Shown: one piece after another, positions 10,265-22,791 of the stretch | Position numbering within the stretch: the first letter of the stretch is position 1 | How the letters are laid out: every line of letters starts with the position of its first letter | Assembly: GCA_900323505.1 (NCBI GenBank) | Contig: OOIN01000039.1 | Location: 407,451-471,450 of the forward strand | Direction: 5' to 3' | From: Ustilago trichophora | Lineage: Eukaryota > Basidiomycota > Ustilaginomycetes > Ustilaginales > Ustilaginaceae | DNA length: 64,000 nucleotides | Made by a program: the position numbers and the translations under genes | Notes under the pieces: generated by a model | Seen by the model: only the letters and a program-made list of their open reading frames with translations | Told to the model about the DNA's origin: nothing | Databases searched by the model: none

Positions 10265-13193
10265 ACTGACGACGGATCGGATTCTGAAAAGAACCGAGGT
10301 GGATCGGTGCTGTTAGGGAGGGAAGCAGTGTAAGGCTACCTCCTCCCTGTGGGAGCAAAGCTAAGTCTGTCGAAGCCGAGAGAGTGTGAGAATGCCGACA
10401 ATTGAAGGTCTGTTGGATGAACTACACCTTGATGTGAAAGACGTAGTATATTGTGGAAAGGAAGCAGCTTGTGTTTGGTTGGCATCTGCAGTCGTGTCGA
10501 CAAGGCTGAAGCACTCAGTATCTTTGATGACTGCGTCGTGATACTAATTTGTGCTGTTAGAGGTGGTGCCGAAGCTAAGGTGCGTTGCTCCCAAAGTCAC
10601 AAGATGTCCTTCCTCTAATCTTCTGCGACCCAGTGCAAATTTTGGCGTCAGTAACGAAGGTGCAGAGTTCAAGGCGGCTAGGTCTGGTGGTGTGATGTTG
10701 AAAAGAAGGTAACTGGTGAGAGAGACTCCTTGTAGAGAGTTTGGCGACGCCAGTCAAGATAGCGTGAGGAGCGTAATGATGGCACCTGCACCTTCCACGT
10801 ATGGATACGAAAGAAGGACGGTTGCTGCAGGAGGAGGTGGGTGTCGATGCTAACAAAGTTGAGCAAGGTGATACCGATATGTATCTCCAGCTTTAAAGGG
10901 ATCTCTGACAATTGCAAGCAGGGCGGAGAACGTGGTGAAAGGGCAAGAACACGAAGCAGAGATCTTGTGTAGAAGCGGATTGATGGACGCAGGCACGCAA
11001 ACAAACGCCGGCAAATGAGTGACGTGAGGAGGTCAAGGACAAACTAAAGAAGACGCGAATGACTTGGCTCGGAGGAGCGAAAGAATGGGGCGGCGCTATT
11101 GGTGTAAGAAAGCTAGAGAGCCAGAAGCGGAAGGCTGAGGAGAGTGAGGAGCGAATAAGTAATCTCGGGATGAGGGTGTTCCATGGTAAGGGGACCGATA
11201 TGCATGCCTTTTAGATGCGTGCACCAGACTGCATCAAAGCATAGCGAGCACGGCCACTAGGCAGAAGGCGGCTAGGAGCAACGGAAAAATTTGCAGATTG
11301 TTGTAACTACACAACACCGCAGTCGGGAGGAACGGGGACGGCGACGATGGCAGCTTTGAACAAAGTCGGGGAACGAATCACGGGGGAGCTACAAGGACGA
11401 AAGAAAGAGTGTGACAGCAAAGTCGCCGAAGGGCAGCGACGAAGCTGTGGGTCGAGGATAAAACTGCAAAGGAATCTTGGCGGGAGCGGCTGTCAAAAGC
11501 AACAAGGCTGCCCATCAGCTGAGAGAGGGGACCTGACAACAACGGAACACGACGATGGTGGAAGGGCAGCAACCATCGAGGACCTTGGTGATCATGCTCT
11601 CGGCAGGTCCATCTTGCAAAGAGGCATGGCCAAACCATAGGGAGGATCACAGGTGTTACAGCGGTGTGGAGAAGGGTGGCACTTGGCATGAATTGAGGCA
11701 CACCGGAGGACGAGCGATGGCGATAGAGCACACTGAGACCATACTCTACGGATCCGGACATTGGAAGCGTCGTTGCTGTTGAGCGTGACAGCTGTGGATA
11801 GAAGAAGCAGCAGAAGCAGGTCACATGCGTTTGGCATGGAAAGATCCAAGCAGAGGCGCTTGCAGAGCTGAAAGGGATCAGATCCAGACAAACACATGAG
11901 CAGCTGCGTCGGAGTGAAAAAGTGTGAGTCGTCAAGCAGTCAGGATAAAGTTGTTCAAGGGCCAAATGCGCCTCATGAAATTTTCCGGGGCGATGGTGTC
12001 GGGTGGACAGGCAAGGAGCAAAATGTGGAAGGCTTTGGTGGCGATTGATCTGGCATCCACGGATGGAGAGGCGTCATGCATACGAGCGGAGGAAGAGTAG
12101 CAGACCGGAACAAGGGAAAGAATCGACACACTTCTGTTTATGCGAGGAGAAGCAGCAGCAAGAGGAGAAGAGGAGCACAGCGGCTAGGAGACTAGGCAGG
12201 CATGCGAGAGCAAGCACACAGACAATGGCGCCGACAAGACACACACTATGGAACGGGCAGAGATGAGATCAAAGATGCTTGTCGCCTTACCCCCAGACGC
12301 AATCGCGCGTCGTGTGCAGAGCGGACAAGCGGTGAGGAAGCGGCAGGCAACGGCCCAGTGCGCAGGAATGGTCTCTAGTACCAGATAGTTAGTGAGAGAA
12401 TTTGTTGAGGGAAGCTTGCTCGAGAGGGCGAGGCACTGTCGAAAATTGACAGCAAGGGCTCCGGAGAAAAGGCAGAGGTAAGTGGGTGGACAGTGGGCTG
12501 GCGTGTCAGCTGCTCTTGAACCAGCATCTTGGAGAGGAGCAGGAGCAGCATGGTCGGAAGTTGAAATATGAAAAGGCTTCCTAATCGCGTCAAATGTCTT
12601 GCCCATGGCTGTGGGTGTTGATGCGATTGCAGAAGCACACAGGACTGGCGGCGGCTGGCTTGTGTGATTCCTGCAGCAGATGTTGACACCAGACTCGCTT
12701 GACAGCAGCGACGGGTTCCAAACATCTGCTCTTGGTATCGCGGAAAAACAAATCGCAAGAGGTTCGAGTGCATGCATGTCCGCATTCTGTTGGAGTCGGA
12801 TCATGGTCATGTTCATGCCGCCAAAAGGGCGCATAGGATGGAGACATGAGTAGGCGCCGCTTGGTTGCAGCCATGCTGGTGACTGCAGAGACTAGGTGAG
12901 CGTCAGCATAGTTGGCAATCAAGCTTTGCGCTAGCGTGGAAATGGAAGCTGAAGGACATGGCGTGGGACAAAGGCTGGAGATACAGAGCTACTGTAAGTT
13001 GGCGTGCGATGAGCGAGAAAGGGGCGACTAGGATCGCATGAAGCAGTCAGAGATGACAGAAGCGAACCAGATTCACGGCGCCATCGGCAACACTGGGTAC
13101 GCTGTCCAACAATCACGCCAGTTTGCGCTTGTTATCATTTTATTTTTCTCGCTTCGACATCCGCGGATAAAGCCGAGAAGAATTAATTGATAT

Positions 13194-13228
13194 GTACTGT
13201 ACTGTACAGTACTGTACTGTACATGTAC
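13194..13228. repeat. GTAC/ACTGTACAGT palindrome cluster
   Basis: Overlapping GTACTGTAC units over 35 bp, including one exact ACTGTACAGT core (13201-13210). Belongs to the dispersed intergenic palindrome family described in the findings. Confidence 0.8.
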
Positions 13229-14244
13229 ACAGCAGTGGAGCTGAGAATGAATGCAAACATGCATCAACATCTGATGGCTCGTGTTGAAAGGGGCCAGTCC
13301 TCTGTCATCGAAATCCCCTTTAGGCTCAACTTTTAACCACTTCCGATCAGGAACGAGACAAGCGGAAGTGGAAAACGAGACGAGGTTAAAAGTGGCTGAA
13401 AATAGCAAACAAGGATCGGAACATGGCCAAACGTGTTGTGGCGTCAAGGATACCAAGTGGATGACTGTTGTTGTACCAGTCTCAACGAAACAAAAATCAT
13501 GGTGCGAGCACTACAGGGTGGCTTTACCCTCTTTAGCACCGAGTCAATTCATTCCAAGCTCCGCTTTGCAAAGCTAGACCGTCTTTGATAGTCCGACAGA
13601 TCTCTGAGGAACTGCGAATTTGGTTGGCTTGGACGAGCAGATGATTAATCCTTCGAAAATCAGACACATTAGTTTTCCCAACTTGCACCGAAGCCAGCTG
13701 CCTTGACTGACCTTTCACATCTTTATCCGAGGACATCAAAGTAAAGGCAACCGGTCATGTATGCCTGCGAGTCATGTGCTTGTGCTTGATGTGTGGTGAA
13801 GACAATGTCAGTTGGTCTGCGGCTCAACGTCAGCCCATCGTGCTTTACTTTCGAGCGTCCCTACTGGAGGATATGGCACATGATATCCAACATGTTCAAG
13901 GACAGTGTCTCGCGCCTGGGCGTCCTCGAAGGGGTTCTGGCGGGGTGCATAAGCGAGACGCTCTTCTAGAATCTGCTTGCCGGGCCATGAGTGTTCGGCT
14001 GGGTCTGGTCACTTTGCGGTGGCTCCCCAATCGAGCTCGATGAGTCCGCAGTGCAATGTATCCGAACCGGAAGCGAGAAAGATTCAGGCTCGCCAAGCTA
14101 TGGATGCTCACCGAAGATTCGGGAAGGATGCATTTGGCAAGATTTCACAGCCGCAAGGTGTTGCTACGACTAGCTAGCAACCGTTTCCAATGATGCATGA
14201 AAAGCTTACGGCAGCTTGCATTGGTGGCCCGGAGACGTTTGCGC

Positions 14245-14256
14245 GTACTGTACAGT
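14245..14256. repeat. ACTGTACAGT palindrome
   Basis: GTACTGTACAGT; exact core at 14247-14256, in the gene-free 10-16 kb region. Confidence 0.7.
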
Positions 14257-14780
14257 TCAGCTTTCACATTATGAAGAGCGGTGACGCGACGTCATTGGCC
14301 AAGGACAGGAACATTCGAATAGGGCATGGTAAGGGCCATCGGAGCCGCGAACGCTTCTTCTTGTGCCTGTAACCGCGGTGTGCCAAGACCGCGATCCGAG
14401 AAAGTTGCGCTCTTGGGACTTCCGCTGCAAGCTCAAGTGACCCACGAGCGTTGGTACGGAAAGCAATCATCTGGCACTGGGGATGGTGCAAGGTGCCGCA
14501 AGAACATGATCTCGCCTAAATGCTGCATCTCGCTCGGCTAGCACATGGGAGGAATCCCGAAAAAGAATGACTTTGGAGAAAATAAAGAAAAGAAAAGAAA
14601 AGAAAACGATGGTTGAGGACCATAAGCTCCTCGCTTTTGTTTGAGCACGCTTTTGTGTCTCGTCAGTGACGCGTATTGAACGAGCTGCTCAACAGCTTCC
14701 ATGTGTTAACGCAGTGTTCGGTCTACAGCACCTTCTTGGTTGCCTATTTAGAAGCTTTGGACGAGCGCGATGCATTTGAT

Positions 14781-14840
14781 TGTACGGTACAGTACAGGTG
14801 CGATTTGTGATTTCCTGCCATACAGTACTGTACAGTATTG
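14781..14840. repeat. Pair of ACTGTACAGT-type palindromes
   Basis: TGTACGGTACAGTACAGG at 14781-14798, and TACAGTACTGTACAGTATTG at 14821-14840 with an exact ACTGTACAGT core (14827-14836). Confidence 0.75.
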
Positions 14841-16659
14841 TTAATTTCGGCGAGGTTTTCTTTCCAGTTTTTTCAGGGTTTATTTTCCATTTTCCATTTT
14901 TTGAATGACATCTGTCGTCTTGGCTTGGTTCGCGTGGCATCTCGACGGGAACGCACCCGAGCCTCTGGTGCCACCTGGACAGCCACACGACAACCACACA
15001 CGACGATAGGCAAACGGACGGCTTGGGAGCTTCTATGGTTGCCGAGTGATGAGATTGTCCAGTGTCCCGATCGAAGCAGAATGTTCGAAGCCACACCGTC
15101 GTCGCTGAAGAAATCGCGTCTCTGTCCAGCACGCGCAGCGTATCAGTTGGATTGAATCCAAAGGTAAAACATCACCGGTGTCCGATACATCTTCTCGTTG
15201 AGGTGTGGCCAATCACGATGGAGAAGACCTCTCGTTAGAGCATGTGGTGCTCGACGACGATCAAGTTGCGGCGAAAACGGCGCGATTTGATGCGCTCGAG
15301 TTTATCCTGGGCTCCCAACTCCGCTGGAGAGGTTGTTACAAGTGTTGGGTTGTTGTATGCTCATTCGGCGGAGTTGTAGGTAGGTATAATCGGGGCCGAT
15401 CGCGTCTGTTCGCAGCTCAGATTGCTGTACAGTAAGTTGTGGTATCGTCGATACCTGGCTGCATACAGTGCATTGGATAGGGGTTGCAGCTCAGCTGTTC
15501 ATGCGCTTGCGGTTGCATACACCGCTCAGGAACAGGCGCCCCCTCTTTTTGCGCCTCATCCGTCCAGCCACATCTAGCATGAATGCGTATGCCTAGAATC
15601 AGGTTCATGTGCTTCAAGCTCTGATTGACCATGCAGGGCAGCCTGAGGTGAAGCACTTGTGACATCAACTGTCAAGACGCGAAGGCCATTTGAAGTTTTT
15701 TTGCAGGAGACAGACATCCGCCGAAAGCATCAACACAATACTGGAAGCAACGATTATGGTAATCGCTACACATTTCATGGAACGACAGCTGATCGACACA
15801 TGTCAAGGGGCATGGGATTGCTGTGGGCGGATATACATTATGACCATACTGTATCGAGATACGAGATTGCAACTATAATTGCATCTCGCCGAGGCATGGA
15901 GATTATCCGGAGGCTTTTGTTTCCGCGCGTCTCCGATGGAATATGAATATTTTGTCGAGTCATGTTATATCGAAAATAGTTGACATAGAAGATCGTGTTA
16001 CTGTAAGAATGCGAAACTCTCACAGCTAGGCAAGGCGAAAAAAAGGACTCGCACGAGCGCAAGGACATGTGTGCGCGCTCTTGATTTTTGTGTGACATGG
16101 CCCAACCTTTGGCATCCCTCACTTGTCGTCGATGCTCGGGCCTCTGCTTCTATAGCTGTTTGCATATTCTGCGATTAGCGACACCTCTCTGAGTGATGAT
16201 ATGAGCAACGACGGATTGGCGGGACACGATTGCGTGGCTGTGATGCAATTGTCAACAAGAAGAAGGGTCTGTGGAAAAAGTGACAGCGAAACGCTCAGAC
16301 GTGTGTGCCAATAGGGTTAATCGTGAATGCGTGCGACACGAAAGCTCTTGTTGGAAATTCAACTGCAGATAGTGCTGCACGCAAGGCTACCTCGCTCAGG
16401 AGCTCTCGACCCCCACCATCGTCCCCACCACCATTCTCCCTTTGTCACTATCTTGTTGCTCGTGCCTATCCCACCGAGCTCCTCTCGCCCACACTCTCTC
16501 TCTTCCCTCTCTTCACGCACAAGGTTGACTGGCTCGACCGCGCCGGCCCAATTATCACCAAAAAGCGGTGCAAGCTGGCCTTGTCCTCTTTCTTCTCGTC
16601 TTACCATCCATCGCATTCATCACACTCGCATATCTCCCTTCATCACACCCGAGTCCGCC

Positions 16660-19016
16660 ATGGCTTCATCCGCTCCAGCCTCCATCGTCGTCGTCACTGG
16701 CATCAACAAGTCGACCGCCAAGAAGCAGATCGACGACTTTTTCAGCTTCTGCGGCTCCATTGCAAAGCTCGACCTCGCCGACCATGGCCCTGCCCACCAA
16801 AAGGCCGTCATCGAGTTTGCCAAGCCCAGCGCTGCTAGCACCGCTGTGATGCTTCACGGTAGCTCACTTGACGGCGCCACTCTCTCTGTTGCGCTCGCTG
16901 GCAATGCTGCTGATGCTGCTGCTGCTGCTGCTGCTGCTGCCGCCAGTGCCACTCCTGCGACCGCTGCTCACCACGACGATGCCCAGCCCGTCGGACAGGA
17001 GGACAAGCCCAAGACAGCCATCGTTGCTGAATACCTCGCTCACGGCTACACCATCTCGGACGAAATCACAAAGCGTGCCATCGAGCTCGACAGCAAGCAC
17101 GGCCTCTCCACCAAGTTCAAGGGCTACCTTTCCCAGCTTGACCGATCTCTCGGCCAACGTCTTGAAAAGGCTGCCCCCTCAACCTCTGCAACCACCAGCA
17201 GGACCGAGCACACCCCCAGCGGCCCTGCAGCTCTCTCATCAGCCACTGACAAGGTGGCAGCCGCCATGCCCGTCCCCGGCGAGGACGCTTCCTCTCAAGG
17301 CCCCAAGACCACCACCACCGTCCCTGATGCCACATCAGCCGCTGGCGCCGACAAGCACGACCCTTCCTTCACCCGCAACCTTCAGCAGCGCGCTCAGGCT
17401 GTGCTCGAAAAGCCCGAGGTCAAGTCCAAGACCGATCTCGTCTGGACCAAGCTTAGCGAATACTACAACGCCTTCGCCAATCACCCCAAAATTCACGACT
17501 TTTACTCCAAGACCTCCAAGACCGTCACGGACGTGCACGAGGAAGCCAAGCGCATCGCAGAAAAGAAGAAGCAGGGTGGACCTGCGGGCGCGGCCGGCAC
17601 TTCTGCGCCCACTCCTTCCACCGGTGCCAAGCAGATGAGCGTCTCCTGGCTCGTTCTTGGCCTCGTGCTCTTCTCAACTCTCTCGCTCAACGGTGTCGCT
17701 GCCCATAGCCATGATGGCATCTCCAATGAGCCCGCAGAGGTAGCTGGCTTCTCGCCCACCGACATTGAGCACGAGAGCTACATCCAGAGGCACATGCGCA
17801 CCGAGCACCACATCAACGCCTTCAACCTTGGCAGTGCCTTTGCGCTTCACGATCTCGACCGCAATGGCGTGCTCGACCGAGCCGAAATCGAGGCCATCTA
17901 CGGCGTACACCACTCTGAGTCCAAAAAGCACTCCAAGACGGCTGAAGTGCACGACGAGAAGGCCGACAAAATCGTCGGCGCCGTGCTTCGTGCCATGGAC
18001 ACCAACGGTGACGACCTTATCACCAAGAAGGAGTTCATCGATGCTGGCCCCAACGGTCTTCCTATCTTCCCAGAGTACAACATTGGCAGTCTTGGACACC
18101 ACTACGATGAGGAGTCCGAGTTCTTCGTCCACCACGAAGAGCTCTACCACAACACACCCGAGACCCAGACGGACGAGGCCTACAATCACAAGGAAGACAT
18201 TGAACATTTTGCCCATCACGAAAAGATCGAGCAGGAGGAGGAGCGACGTGAGCGCAAGGCCGAGGGCCTTCCCACCATCGAGGAGGACGAGCGGCTCAAG
18301 AAGGAGGCTGCCGCCCGCGGTGAAAAGTACGTATCGCCTTACGACCAGCAGCTGACACCCGAAGAGCAGAAGAAGGCGCAGAAGCAGCACGAAGAGGCTC
18401 AGCTCGGCAATGCTGTACGTGAGGCCGAGGCGTCTCAGCACGTCTTCCGAACTCCCTCGGGTACGCACGTCGTCAAGGAGGAGCAGATGGTCTTCCAGGA
18501 CATCGAGGTCGACAACGCCGGTCGTCCCGCACACCCGCCTGCCAATGTCAACGCTGCCAAGGCGGCGGCTGCCGACCAGTCCAGCCAGCGTCTCCCTCAC
18601 GGCGTGGCTGATCGCGTGCCAGGAGAGACCGAGGAAGGCCGAAAGCAACGCCTTGCTGCCGCTAAGCACGAAGCCTCGCGACGACCCTCGTACGGCCAGG
18701 GCGAAAAGGGCTTTGCATACCCCAAGGACGACAGCGATCGCATGCGAAAGGGCGCCCCATATAAGGTAAGTAGACGAGTTTCTCGTGCTAGATCCAGCCC
18801 GGCCATCCCAATGACGAACCAATCTGTTCTAACCACGAACAGTATCCTCCTTTGCAAAAACAGTTCCGCGTCAAGAAGCAGTCCTACTTTGTAAGTATTA
18901 GGCCCGGACCGAGCGATTTGTGACAGCAGAGATGGGTTCAGCTGCTTACCCTTTGATGTATTCCTAACCTTCCCATCCCCTTGCGACCACGTTTGCCAAT
19001 ACAGGGCGAGTTTTAA
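16660..19016 (+). CDS. Fusion: RRM protein (Vip1-like) joined to an ER-lumenal EF-hand (nucleobindin/Ssp120-like) protein
   Basis: Model: 16660-18765, 18843-18890, 19005-19016; 721 residues. The start ATG has a strong context (GCCATGG). Both introns have GTAAGT donors, CAG acceptors and a CTAAC-type branch site, and they join in phase 0. Residues about 8-80 form an RNA-recognition motif (SIVVVTGINKSTAKKQIDDF); a run of alanines and a Vip1-like helical region (SEYYNAF, KIHDFYSKTSK) follow. At residue 326 (ATG 17635-17637) the frame continues without a stop into what reads as a complete secretory protein: MSVSWLVLGLVLFSTLSLNG with an AHA-like cleavage region, two EF-hands (DLDRNGVLDRAEIE near residue 403, DTNGDDLITKKEF near 447) and a long charged coiled region. 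The halves normally belong to different compartments. One fused product, internal initiation, or alternative transcripts are all possible. Confidence 0.85.
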
Positions 19017-20136
19017 CGCGTCTCCGCTCTCGCGCGCTCTTCAGTGCTTGCGGCTCGAGACCTCGACCATGTTTTCGTGTATCTGTTCCCCGCATCAAGT
19101 ATTTCATTCTTTGTTTATATGATTTGGCCGCTAGACTCGACCGACGCGTATCGACGCTGAAGTGCGCGAGACCGAGTTCGAATGTGAATCAGGCATAGCG
19201 ACGGTCTAGCCTGGTAACATGAGTGAACAACTGCATCGAGGACAAATGCGCGCGAAATTGGGCACCCTACACAGGTCACAAAGTCTCTCTGAGAGTGACA
19301 GGGATTGCGAGACATGTCAGACATTGGTTGCAGTGATTATGGGGAGAGAAGGCAGACTAAGAGACGGTGGCGCGGGGGCATGGAAAGCTGTCACTAGATC
19401 GAGGCGAAGTTGAATCGCAGCAGACTCAAACTCGCGGCCTTCAGCCTGCATCGTGGAGCCTAAGCTAGCTCGAAGCGCCAGACGAATGGCATCTTCCGAG
19501 GCATCATTATAGCGACCCAAAGAGATGTAAAAATGCCAACAAAACGATAACGCCAGGATAGAGATCTCTCTGAAGCTCCCGCGTCCAGTTTGGACACATA
19601 CTATGGGCGGATAGATGAGCGCAGCTTGGAACGGCAGTCACAATCTCTTTGCATTGCCTTGCTCCACTCTGTTCTCTCCTCGCTGTCGGCTGCATGCATT
19701 CACCACCACCAACGACAAACGGCTTAATGGAGCGATAGCCTCGCAAAGGCTCTGCCGACAGTCGAGGACCTAGGTCTCTTTTCGGATGTCGACGCTCTGC
19801 TTGGGACAATCTCGCAGGCGTCTTCGATGTCGTCTGACTGCGACTACGAGTCTGACGAGTGCGACACTTCAGCATCGGCGTCTTCCAAATCGGTACCTTC
19901 CAAGACGGCATGCCCGTGCTGCACAACATGCTTTGGTGTCGTCAACTCGAGGCGATCGTGATGATCGACTTGGAAGGTGCCAGACTGATCTAGGGATCAT
20001 TCACACAAGCCTCTCGAACGAACTAATATTTTGATTCCACAGTCCTCGCTCCCTTCACTAATTGGTGGTCTGATACGGAAATGCGTCGGTGGTACAGTTG
20101 CGTCAGTACTACAGCATCTAACGTCATAAGATAGAG
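19017..20136. other. Intergenic, nothing recognised
   Basis: About 1.1 kb between convergent genes (fusion gene + and TRM82 -). Only short unconvincing frames. A GAGTTCGAATG near 19174 resembles a tRNA T-loop but has no cloverleaf around it. Confidence 0.5.
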
Positions 20137-22008
20137 TTATTGTTGGCCCTGCTCTTGTGCCTGCTCCTGTGCCAGACGAATTGCTTCTCGGTTGCGTTCT
20201 CGACCGCGTTCCCGCTTGCCACCCTGCATGGTCTTGACGAGCTTGCGGCGCTGCTCGACATCTCCCTCGGGATTTGAAGAAGCACTCGACGGCTTTGTCT
20301 GATCGACCTGCGCGACACCGATGAGAGATGTGTCGAGAGGATGATTAAAGCGTCCCTTGCGTGACGATCTGGTTGCGATGATCTCGGCCGATGACGGCAC
20401 CTCGATCTTTGGCCAAGTGGTGAGCGCTGGGTATAAGCCGAGATGCTCAACGATCGACTCATCCAACAGGGCTCGCGGTGTTTCAGATTCGCCTGTGGTG
20501 GGCTTTAAAAGTGCTGCAACGAGTCCTGGAGTAGCTTGTCGCTCAAAGTCGCCAGATGCGTTTAGCGTGAACATGCCGGCTTCAGCATTGTCGCTGTCTG
20601 TCGGCTGTTGTGAGCGGAATTCGGGGCGTGTGTCGAAAGTTGCGATGATGCAAGTGCCGTGGCGCTGGACGAGGGTGAGATGCAAGATGGGCACAGAAGC
20701 CCGAGTGACTCGGATGTGCTCGGAAATGTCGCGCACCTTGTCGTCGGATGTCAGAGGCGCCAGCAAAGCGGAAAGAGGCACATGGAAGAAGGCGGTAGCA
20801 CCCTCGACGACTACCAAGAGCATTGGCGTTCCTTGCGCATCGTTGAAGGGAATCAGATCGCTAATAACGATGACGGGCTTGCTATCCTTGGCGTACTGCA
20901 CGGCAAGTTGCTTGGGCTCGGCTTGGCCGTCTGCGTTGCCATCTCCAGCCTGTTTGCGCTTGACAGCTTTGTTGCGCTTGCTCGAGGCTTGGAGTGCCTT
21001 TGACTCCCTCTTTCTCTCCTCGCGGTCACGAGCGAGGACGTAGGGCGCCAGAGCGGCACTCAGTTCGTTGATGGACAGGCATGCATTGTCGGACGAAGTG
21101 TCAGTCGATGGGGCAGCACCAGGCTGGGGCAAGGCCCAGACTCTCAATGCGCGGCCACCCTCGGAGCTGACGAGACGCAGCTTGCCCTCAGCGTTAGATA
21201 CGACAGCCAAGGCTCCAACGGATGCCTCTGATCCCATCAGATATCGGTCGATGACGTAGGCCAGACGCTTCTGTCCCCATCTGGAAATACGGATGTGCTC
21301 GTCGCGGTCGCCGGTGATGATATAAGCGGGCGGAGCGTTCTGCATTGCTGATGGGATGAAGGCGAGACTGGTGATCATACTGACGTGTCCCAAAAGGATT
21401 TGCATGGAAGGGTCGTCTGGCGAATCCATCTGATCCTGCTCGTCTACCTGAGATTGTTTGGCGGCAGCATGTACGGAAGCAGATGGTAGCGTTCGTACGT
21501 CGTTCTCGTTGACCATGAAACTGCGGACGTCGCCGAATCGATCGATGCAGATGAGCTCTTCGGATCCAGCGGGGGTGGAGTCACTTGGTGGCATCCAGTG
21601 CAGGATAGCGGCTCGCTTGGGCAAGAGCTTGATGACCGTCTCCTTGCCAAGCTCGAATCCAGTGATTTGGCCTGTGGAGGATCGTGCGAGTTTCCAGACT
21701 CGGAGCACCTTGTCGTCTCCAGTGAGTGCGAGGAATTTATCGCTGTGCGAAAAGCTGGCGAGACGTGCAAAACTGATATGAGGCTGGTCGGCGTAACGTG
21801 CTGCGTCGGATTGATCGGGAAGAGTTGGCTGGGGTACAAAGACTGTTGTAGACATGGCGTAGGTGGCGAAGCTGCCGTCCGACTGGCCATCGACGAGCTG
21901 AATCGAGTTTGCAGAAAGGAAGACCGAGAGGTCCGAGTGATGGGCGGCAGCAACATGGTGAAAAGGCGCACTAGCCATTGTGGCTGTGGATGGACCTGCT
22001 TCTGTCAT
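20137..22008 (-). CDS. TRM82: tRNA (guanine-N7) methyltransferase non-catalytic subunit (WDR4/Trm82)
   Basis: WD40 partner of the Trm8 methyltransferase, which makes m7G46 in tRNA in the nucleus. I choose the ATG at 22008 (MTEAGPSTATM), giving 623 residues. The frame extends further upstream only with a GTG. WD-type segments include FSHSDKFLALTGDDKVLRVWKL, CIDRFGDVRSF, and the family hallmark LLGHVSMITSLAF followed by YIITGDRDEHIRISRWG and AYVIDRYLMG. A basic insert (KALQASSKRNKAVKRKQ) separates the blades; the C-terminus is Lys/Arg/Gln-rich (GKRERGRERNREA). Slightly longer than the yeast protein because of inserts. Divergent from MAS1, sharing a 783-bp promoter region. Confidence 0.93.
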   Translation of the reverse strand: MTEAGPSTATMASAPFHHVAAAHHSDLSVFLSANSIQLVDGQSDGSFATYAMSTTVFVPQPTLPDQSDAARYADQPHISFARLASFSHSDKFLALTGDDKVLRVWKLARSSTGQITGFELGKETVIKLLPKRAAILHWMPPSDSTPAGSEELICIDRFGDVRSFMVNENDVRTLPSASVHAAAKQSQVDEQDQMDSPDDPSMQILLGHVSMITSLAFIPSAMQNAPPAYIITGDRDEHIRISRWGQKRLAYVIDRYLMGSEASVGALAVVSNAEGKLRLVSSEGGRALRVWALPQPGAAPSTDTSSDNACLSINELSAALAPYVLARDREERKRESKALQASSKRNKAVKRKQAGDGNADGQAEPKQLAVQYAKDSKPVIVISDLIPFNDAQGTPMLLVVVEGATAFFHVPLSALLAPLTSDDKVRDISEHIRVTRASVPILHLTLVQRHGTCIIATFDTRPEFRSQQPTDSDNAEAGMFTLNASGDFERQATPGLVAALLKPTTGESETPRALLDESIVEHLGLYPALTTWPKIEVPSSAEIIATRSSRKGRFNHPLDTSLIGVAQVDQTKPSSASSNPEGDVEQRRKLVKTMQGGKRERGRERNREAIRLAQEQAQEQGQQ

Positions 22009-22791
22009 GGTGTCCAAAGTCTCTAGATGAATGATGTGGTTGGAAGAAGAGAGATACGACGCTACTGCTCCAAGAGGCCACAAGAATGCTGAACCATGTT
22101 CTTGGTGCGTGTGTTGCAGAAATGATTTCTTCCAAACCTCCACCCCACATGAAAAACCCTATTTTTTTTATATTTTTTTTTTGTTTGGCATTTTGTTTCT
22201 TTGACAGCGACTCGCACGAATAGAAGCTGCTCTGTCGGGTCAAATCGATCACAAAACCAAGATTTGTAATTGCGCGCTGAACTGACCCGTATTGAATTTT
22301 TGTTTTCGAAAATTCAGCCTCTGCTCTCTGGAACGGGGCTCTCCGGAACAAGTGGTTTCCACTTTATCCGTATTCACTTGCAGGAGCATGACCTACAAAT
22401 TTGGCAGAGTCATTACTGGAGAAGGCTCGAGTTCAATACAAACTGGCTTTGCTCATTTCATTTTGTTAAATAACACTCTACAAATCAAGCTCACCAATCA
22501 AGTCTTTGAAAATGGTCAGTCAATCGTGTCAAGCAAGTTGTTTCTTTCTTGCTTGCTCTCTTTCGGCCGTTGACCAAAGATTGAGAAGAGAAGCAAGGGA
22601 AGAGGAATCTTTTGAAACTCGAAGCTCTGTAGTGCATCCTCCGTCCTCGTCGCTCTGCTTGGTCTGTTCATCATTGTCGCGATCTTCACCTCACCATCAC
22701 TTGTCGTCTTCCTCTTCCTCTTCCTCTTCTCTTCACCTCACCTCACCTCACCTCACCTCACCTCAATTTCTGTCGCACAGCCTCCGTTATC
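22009..22791. promoter_or_regulatory. Divergent promoter region of TRM82 and MAS1
   Basis: 783 bp between divergent start codons. It holds T-rich tracts at about 22158-22200 and, just upstream of MAS1, a strong pyrimidine leader with six perfect CCTCA units (22736-22765). Long CT-rich leaders are common in smut genes. No defined factor site is recognised. Confidence 0.5.

Larger units (their letters stand above)
10265..16659. other. 6.4-kb region without a supportable gene
   Basis: Between two divergently transcribed genes. Many frames of 60-216 codons occur on both strands, but they overlap one another, lack conserved motifs and have low-complexity or erratic composition. The part next to 10264 could be a long 5' leader of the minus-strand gene. 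Several copies of the ACTGTACAGT palindrome (13.2, 14.2 and 14.8 kb) and an (AAAGA)n tract (about 14579-14605) are the only clear structures. Non-coding transcripts cannot be excluded. Confidence 0.55.

Noticed and set aside
11347..12834. Several 90-216-codon frames on both strands at 11-13 kb
   Set aside because: Mutually overlapping, rich in Ser/Cys/His/Arg in erratic order, no conserved segment or splice pattern.
19141..19215. tRNA-like GAGTTCGAATG
   Set aside because: Only a T-loop look-alike; no acceptor, D or anticodon stems can be drawn.
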